A stretch of DNA of 64,000 nt from positions 62,001 to 126,000 of the forward strand of contig NZ_JAAVVC010000004.1 of the NCBI RefSeq assembly GCF_018449725.1, in the 5' to 3' direction. This document shows positions 61,601 to 64,000 of the stretch, one piece after another. Below the pieces are notes generated by a model that did not search any database, was not told the DNA's origin, and saw only the letters and a program-made list of their open reading frames with translations. This DNA is from Pseudomonas sp. dw_612 (GTDB lineage: Bacteria; Pseudomonadota; Gammaproteobacteria; Pseudomonadales; Pseudomonadaceae). How positions within the stretch are numbered: position 1 is the first letter of the stretch; every line of letters starts with the position of its first letter. The position numbers and the translations under genes were made by a program.

Positions 61601-61798
61601 GCACAGCGCCACTGACTGGCCCGGTTGTACGCCGCGCGCCTTTAAGCCCTGGGCGATGCGCTCGCTGGCACTGGTCAGTTCGGCGTAAGTCAGCTGCACC
61701 TGCTGATCGATGACCGCCAAGGCTTCGGGATCGCGCCGCACTTGCCCGGCAAATTGAGCGAGCAATGTGAGCATCTGTGGCTTCTGCGAATTCATCAT
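52688..61798 (-). CDS. Hybrid NRPS-PKS synthetase, A-T-C-A-T-KS-KR-T-TE, no AT
   Basis: A 3036-residue assembly-line protein. Domains with rough positions: A1 1-510 (FLFYTSGTTGTPK; Lys492 in NGKIDR); T1 520-590 (Ser550 in GGDSL); C 605-1035 (HHIIVDG, intact); A2 1050-1550; T2 1560-1630 (Ser1595); KS 1650-2055 (Cys1807 in AACGSS, His1943 in EAHGTGT, His1981 in IGHLGAAAG); KR structural part 2205-2430 and catalytic part 2445-2625 (GGTGGIG, Tyr2586); T3 2690-2760 (Ser2724); TE 2790-3025 (Ser2864 in GWSFG, His3007). An acyltransferase is missing between KS and KR. The A2 pocket reads close to the proline code DVQ-x-x-AHVV. No C domain precedes A1, so it starts a chain. It overlaps the upstream synthetase by four bases and MbtH by eight. 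Confidence 0.93.
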   Translation of the reverse strand: MMNSQKPQMLTLLAQFAGQVRRDPEALAVIDQQVQLTYAELTSASERIAQGLKARGVQPGQSVALCMPRCWQWLATILGALKVGAVLVPLDRASPVQRRDLMLADAGCVGLITLDDAWTPIPSLWQTSVEALLDHPDHPPQPLVETFAEISFLFYTSGTTGTPKAVEVGEQGLLRLTQTEGYIEIRPADRFACLSNPAFDACSFELWAPLLNGGCCVMIADHDLLDAQHLARVLEEQRVDNLFMTVSLFNTLSAECPGCFASLRQVLIGGEQISAAAVRAWYRANPDSQCQIFNVYGPTECTTFALCYPIARDFSGLSVPIGRPLPDTGVRVLDEQQRPVASGEVGELYLSGSGVARGYRNRAEDTARSFVRLPELDAGAQVHYRTGDRVRVNAEGLIEYIGRVDRQVKVRGFRIEPGEVELQILEHPQVAQAYVCTRRLAAEDHQLLAFIVPREGLDYLEFDAHLRARLASYMRPHQLFLLERLPLTANGKIDRDSLLAQPLTPWRPAVELHDGDVSPALDWLLAQVRSLLGQPALNAHDDWLGSGGDSLKAMRLRSEIRTHWQREIAIATLLNEPFSVLAEQLSAEQVDAPVYPPAPPIGNARRLPATAEQRRLWLMQQRTPTSTAYNVPLILHLAAGVDVPALAQAVEQLVTRHPGLRTAFVSGADGLDQVIAEQGPVCRTFEPGHFAEDTWQAFAALVFGTPFDLATPTLFQAWVLPFADGSCRLLLNLHHIIVDGWSMNLLFDDLTQLYEDAVHGRISPEPTPRLTTLEFGLWQGQWSVDPHYRDQRRALAQLHRQQEAPSPALLPTRAVSPDARLYRQPLGDLRSAVLEGFCSQQRLTRFEVLFSVFTWSLYALAGCKRPRIASPVSNRPLAEFEATLGMFANTVLIPTAVDNALALGEQLRRQTATVRQVLALQDVALADLVEDLRLSSSTSLFDFMFVLENTDYASLAGSSLQATLEFSEPLQGKCPLTLLVVGAECWWEYQGSYFDEAQIRAINELFCRGLDLLLDTPAATLDDLLNPYRRLLPPASEGSSGTAPFTTVADWFEHQVHCTPNATALVAGSQRLSYAELNALADTLALTLLARHPLPTEDHTPRHVVLFLEASVEHIVALLALAKLNLTAVPLDPGYPLAVQRQVLEQAQPHCLLFSTATEAALENLDATRFARHRVDLNADARAFSRPRHAGERALYTLFTSGSTGTPKGVQVPDRTLCNLLQWQRTEGQLPAKSVTLQFSMLSFDVSFQEIFGTLCGGGTYHLITPRWRQDAQALLAYLLEARIERLFLPCVALQHLAQTAVTQGVYPPALREVVTAGEQLLCTDALKTWFSGLPLATLFNHYGPTETHVVSAYRLPATARDWPLRAPIGHAVSNARLLLVDEHDRPVPNGSRGYLLVAGPMISRCYLADPTLNATRFIEQPQAEGQARLFYRTGDLAWADPQGCLHYLGRDDQQIKLSGHRLELGQIEAALMQVPQVINAVVTAQADPPSLIAYLQLDGEPATAQTLDRQVARQLPAHVRIDEYRRIDAWPRTPSGKIDRKALSGLGEALERRRSTAPAIALSALEQQLSALFSAVIGRDIEPDQTFFEAGATSLGLMRLHARYNQELPHSVAMADLFEQVTVRRLAAHLSSAPSTPTERVRHADVGQQPMAIIGMAVNVAGAPNLDEFWAMVQGGGLGIEHFPAAEGRVGARSQLAGMLDFDPEYFGISRQEARLMDPQQRHLLMACVQALQHAAITPSADGPRIGLIASCGETTYFQQMLRESADGDLPDGFQMALHHDKDFLATKAAYHLDLTGPAMSVQAACGSSLIGVHLASAMLRQGDSDVMLAAGVLIDPTLTEGYRHRSQHIFSSDGLCRPFSDDASGTIGASGYGVVVLKPLARARADGDRIYALVEASALNNDGRDKMSYTAPSVAGQSAVIREALSKAGLTGADIGYIEAHGTGTLLGDPIEVAALSKAFGDAPAGHCALASVKSQIGHLGAAAGVVGLIRASLAVFHGVVPPNLGFGRINPQIDLAHSPFYIPTTSRPWPEGRRRLAGVSSFGIGGTNAHVIVGAAQQDEVVAEDTLPLLMLSAHSRSALLRDIAAIEAYVNAFPERHTALLRHLQSGRRQLRWRFAMAYRVGDVLNTSSIKEVIASGVRLEAHEHSTQALMDAWYAGATLDWPRRAAPPPWDLPPSSFDLETFRFQTAAVAEPETTLAIERQPLADWFYQRQWLRVRRLDTMAVTARRETLVVCSNEAPDAMLLEGLNGIYQRVIQVRAGNGFKRIGPDRFELDPLDVPAMSRLLDELAVPALGELDWLHALPLSVTGPVNEQSLAAAQWAGLDTVSALMQAWGQTPRTMRLRLWLMSSQACPVDGEVARPELAALAGITEVVPQEYPVQCHWLDWPSSRVAALELATLLADPAALPRRMAVRGGYLWQPRLVASPLPATVSLSNRLPMDGTFLVLGGTGGIGRTLAEHLLQAPLRRVVVLSRGGELPAALAAYGARVDCVQADIADLANWPIALDRLAQRYGRFAGVIHAAGVGAGSLIRQRDARQLGEAMAAKTRGMLAVEALIAEMKPGFVLYCSSMSALFGGAGHLDYSAASAVLDGFAHYRPDATRDCVRLGINWDIWRDIGMATTSGAGDAAHQEHLTVGLSAQEGCRVFDLAMATQLPQLLISTTGIDSARRFYPVRHGAVSAPVNVPDVLDLHRHLHDCLCKWLGVTTLEDDDSLYELGADSLTLLDLIDELQAATGEVFQLSQFSHKVSLQEILALVDAAAVCMTTTAPDTWADAVQIDQWHAGAGRKWLYLIHPVGGDVQAYRELVSALHPDLGVCVIADPALRLPDLPNISLAERAAFYLKAVQAREPDGGAWRLAGWSFGAWVAQSMCSLAQASGFRQPLLYLIDPPAPDAGAELASIDDQAIEQVFQREFAQRWPDAVGRAMPEERQVYLQRLTRCCNHNIASMTAFQPPALPTTSVRMFIAAHANPYGVGTAWNTEDLKHTWQGLLPRLLSWQLLDTDHYGIVAGQWARVLADIINTDSQPEEGEQHE

Positions 61799-64000
61799 TT
61801 CGCCTCCTGCGCGTCGAAGCGCTGCAGCTCCTGCTTGAGGGTCTGCGAGACCCGGTGCACTTCAGCGGTTTCGAGCATGTCCCAGTGACCGCCGTTCACC
61901 AGTTTCGCCAGATAGCCGTCGCCGGCCCGCCGCCGCCAGAAACCTCGCAGCTCATGCAACTGCTGGCGACTGAAACCTTCCCGGGCCTGAATCAGTACCA
62001 CGCGACCGGCGCGCGGTTCGCATTCGTAGCCGGCCATCGCCAGGCGATTGTGGTTGTACAGGTGGAAATAGCGCTCGACCTGCGCGTCTTCGATGCCGGG
62101 GTACATGCCATTGAAGCGCACCAGTTTGTCGCGGAACTCGGCCATGTCCACGGTGCCGATCTGCTGGCGGAAACTCGGATCATCCGAGCCTTGGGTATCG
62201 AGCAGCACCACCGTTACGTGACGATGCCCGGCCGCCGTCAAACGTCGGGCCATTTCATAGGCCACCAGACCACCGAACGATAGCCCGGTGAGCACCAGCG
62301 GCTGCGTCATCAGCGGTTCGATCAGGCGCAAATAGGCCTCGGCCATGGCTTCGACCGTCGGCTCGGTGGCTTCCCCAGGATTCAACCCCGGCGACTGCAC
62401 GCCGTAGACGCCGACCGCCTCCGGCAACACCTTGGCCAGGGACAGGTAACAAAATGCGGTGCCCCCCGCCGGGTGAATGCACACCACATTGCGCTGGCCC
62501 GCCCCGCGACGGAATTCGATCAGGTTGCTTTGCACCGCTGCCGGACTGGCCCCGGCGCGCAACCAGCCGCCCAGGGCTTCGATGGTCGGGTAGCCGAGCA
62601 CCACGCGCACCGGCACCTCGACGCAGAACGCCTGACCGATCTGGTGGGCCATTTTGATCGCCGCGATGGACGTCCCGCCGACATTGAAAAAGTTGTCGCG
62701 AATGCCAATCTGGGTCGCCAGCAACAAACCTTTCCAGATTTGGTACAGGGTCAGTTCGATGTGGTCCCGAGGGCTGCTGAGGTTGACCTGACGATTGGCC
62801 AAGTCTTGATCGGCCAGCGTCGTCAGGGCCACGCGATCGACTTTTCCATTGGCAGTCAGCGGCAGCGTGTCGAGCCACAGGTAAGCGCTGGGCAACACCG
62901 CGCTTGGCAGCGTCGCCGCCAGGTGCGCGTGCACCGCTGACTCATCCGGCGTCTCCATCACCGCGCAGCAGGCCACCAGCCGCTGGTTCTGCGCCGTGTC
63001 GCCGACCATCAGCACCACGGCGGCGCGGATGTCGGCGCACGCTTCCAGGCGTGCCTCGATCTCGCCCAGTTCCAGACGCACGCCGCGCAACTTGACCTGG
63101 AAGTCGTTGCGGCCGAGAAATTCCAGCTGACCGTCCGGGCGATAGCGCGCCAGATCGCCACTGCGATACAACCGGTCACCGGGCACGAACGGGTTATCGA
63201 TAAAGCGCTCGGCCGTGAGTTGTGCCAGTCCCAGATAACCGCGCGCCACGCCGACACCGCCGATGTGCAATTGCCCGGTGACGCCCACCGGCACGGGCGC
63301 ATCGCGCTCATCCAGCACGTAGAAACGGTTGTTGGCGATGGGTCGGCCAATCGGCACTTGCAGGGCCGGCACCTCGGCGCCGGGCTCCAGGGTCCAGACG
63401 CTGTTGATCACCGTCGTTTCCGTCGGGCCATAGACGTTATGCAAGCGGGCATGGGGCAGCCGTTCCTGAAAACGCCGGGCCAGGGCGGGCGACAGCTCGC
63501 CACCGCCGCTGAAGACGTCAGTCAGTTCGGTGCAGAGGCTGACTTCGTCGACCTCAAGAAACAGTTGCAGCATGGCCGGCACAAACACCAACGCCGTGAC
63601 CCGCTGCTCGCGCACCACCTTCGCCATGTAACCCGGCTCCAGATGACCGCCGGGACGCGCCACCACCAAACGCCCGCCCGTGGCCAGCGGCCAGAAGGTC
63701 TCCCAGGCCGAGGCGTCGAAACCGAAGGGAATCTTGTGCAGCATCACCCCGGTTTCACCGCAGACCTGCGAACACCACAGCAGCAGATTGCTCAGGCCGC
63801 GATGGGCGACCATCGCGCCCTTGGGCAACCCGGTGGTGCCCGAGGTGTAAATCACATAAGCCAGGTGATCGGGGGTCAGACCGACGCTGCGCGGATCGGG
63901 ATTGTCCGGCGACAGCCCGGCCCAGCGTGTGGCGTCAGCCTGAAGGTCGAGCACCGGCGCTTCCCAGGTGGAACCTTGCTGCGCCTGGCGCAAAATTGCG
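61795..64000 (-). CDS. NRPS, C-terminal A-T-TE (5' end outside window)
   Basis: The end of a further synthetase, read from beyond the window and still open at the last base; about 735 residues visible. Partial A domain: VIYTSGTTGLPKG, GFDASAWE (A4), NVYGPTETT, YRSGDLARY and the Lys of NGKVDR. The carrier Ser is in FFNVGGTS. The type I thioesterase has CIHPAGGTAFCYLSL, nucleophile Ser in GLSFGG and His in NGGHWDM. Pocket residues read roughly D-A-W-F-F-G-V-V-I, which I cannot assign. The TGA stop overlaps the next synthetase's ATG, so both are coupled. Termination by a TE before a second, C-lacking synthetase is unusual. Confidence 0.9.
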   Translation of the reverse strand, partial: AILRQAQQGSTWEAPVLDLQADATRWAGLSPDNPDPRSVGLTPDHLAYVIYTSGTTGLPKGAMVAHRGLSNLLLWCSQVCGETGVMLHKIPFGFDASAWETFWPLATGGRLVVARPGGHLEPGYMAKVVREQRVTALVFVPAMLQLFLEVDEVSLCTELTDVFSGGGELSPALARRFQERLPHARLHNVYGPTETTVINSVWTLEPGAEVPALQVPIGRPIANNRFYVLDERDAPVPVGVTGQLHIGGVGVARGYLGLAQLTAERFIDNPFVPGDRLYRSGDLARYRPDGQLEFLGRNDFQVKLRGVRLELGEIEARLEACADIRAAVVLMVGDTAQNQRLVACCAVMETPDESAVHAHLAATLPSAVLPSAYLWLDTLPLTANGKVDRVALTTLADQDLANRQVNLSSPRDHIELTLYQIWKGLLLATQIGIRDNFFNVGGTSIAAIKMAHQIGQAFCVEVPVRVVLGYPTIEALGGWLRAGASPAAVQSNLIEFRRGAGQRNVVCIHPAGGTAFCYLSLAKVLPEAVGVYGVQSPGLNPGEATEPTVEAMAEAYLRLIEPLMTQPLVLTGLSFGGLVAYEMARRLTAAGHRHVTVVLLDTQGSDDPSFRQQIGTVDMAEFRDKLVRFNGMYPGIEDAQVERYFHLYNHNRLAMAGYECEPRAGRVVLIQAREGFSRQQLHELRGFWRRRAGDGYLAKLVNGGHWDMLETAEVHRVSQTLKQELQRFDAQEAK

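Overview
The window looks like chromosomal DNA from a Pseudomonas, most likely of the P. fluorescens/P. putida type. Coding is dense and GC-rich. Several intergenic hairpins carry the Pseudomonas REP core (GTGGGAGCGGGCTTGCTCGCGA and a variant). Gene families such as the LsfA-type 1-Cys peroxiredoxin, DUF1302/DUF1329 pairs, GlxA-type AraC regulators and sulfonate-scavenging clusters are typical of that genus. I saw no rRNA, tRNA, CRISPR array, integrase or transposase. The content is metabolic accessory capacity plus a secondary-metabolite locus.

Layout. (1) 1-4941: the tail of a sensor histidine kinase, a 1-Cys peroxiredoxin, a DJ-1/AraC regulator, a two-gene membrane-protein pair, and a tauA-tauD pair without tauBC. 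(2) 5110-15667: a six-gene acyl-CoA side-chain degradation operon (acyl-CoA synthetase, SDR, SCP-x-type thiolase, two MaoC-fold hydratases, LCAD-like dehydrogenase), a divergent AraC regulator, and a DUF1302/DUF1329 envelope pair. Together these suggest uptake and beta-oxidation of a hydrophobic or branched/cyclic acid. (3) 16028-21921: an exported M20 dipeptidase, then a trans-4-hydroxyproline catabolic unit (divergent AraC regulator, 2-epimerase, DHDPS-family deaminase, FAD D-hydroxyproline dehydrogenase). (4) 21900-27046: an alpha/beta hydrolase, then a tightly overlapped operon of three RraA/HMG-aldolase-fold paralogs, an aminotransferase and a LysR regulator.

(5) 27205-42960: a large organosulfur-acquisition region. 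It holds two NtaA/SnaA-type flavin monooxygenases, an NfsA/Frp-type flavin reductase, a BisC-like molybdoenzyme, two sulfonate-type binding proteins, an ABC ATPase and permease, a 790-residue PHP/DUF3604-like protein of unknown role, a divergent GntR regulator and a TonB-dependent receptor. (6) 43266-51365: an electrophile-detoxification neighbourhood (epoxide hydrolase, YghU-like GSH enzyme, aldehyde dehydrogenase, DJ-1/PfpI protein with TetR, GlxA regulator), then a GNAT and an MFS transporter.

(7) 51483-64000: a nonribosomal peptide/polyketide locus read on the minus strand. An upstream synthetase, cut by the window end, finishes with A-T-TE. Its stop codon overlaps the start of a 3036-residue hybrid with order A-T-C-A(Pro-like)-T-KS-KR-T-TE. 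An MbtH-like protein and a TauD-fold dioxygenase follow. The PKS module has no acyltransferase, and two thioesterases sit in consecutive proteins; these are the most unusual architectural features of the window.

Starts were moved downstream where a Shine-Dalgarno sequence or signal peptide argued for it. Functional statements are family-level unless catalytic residues are named.
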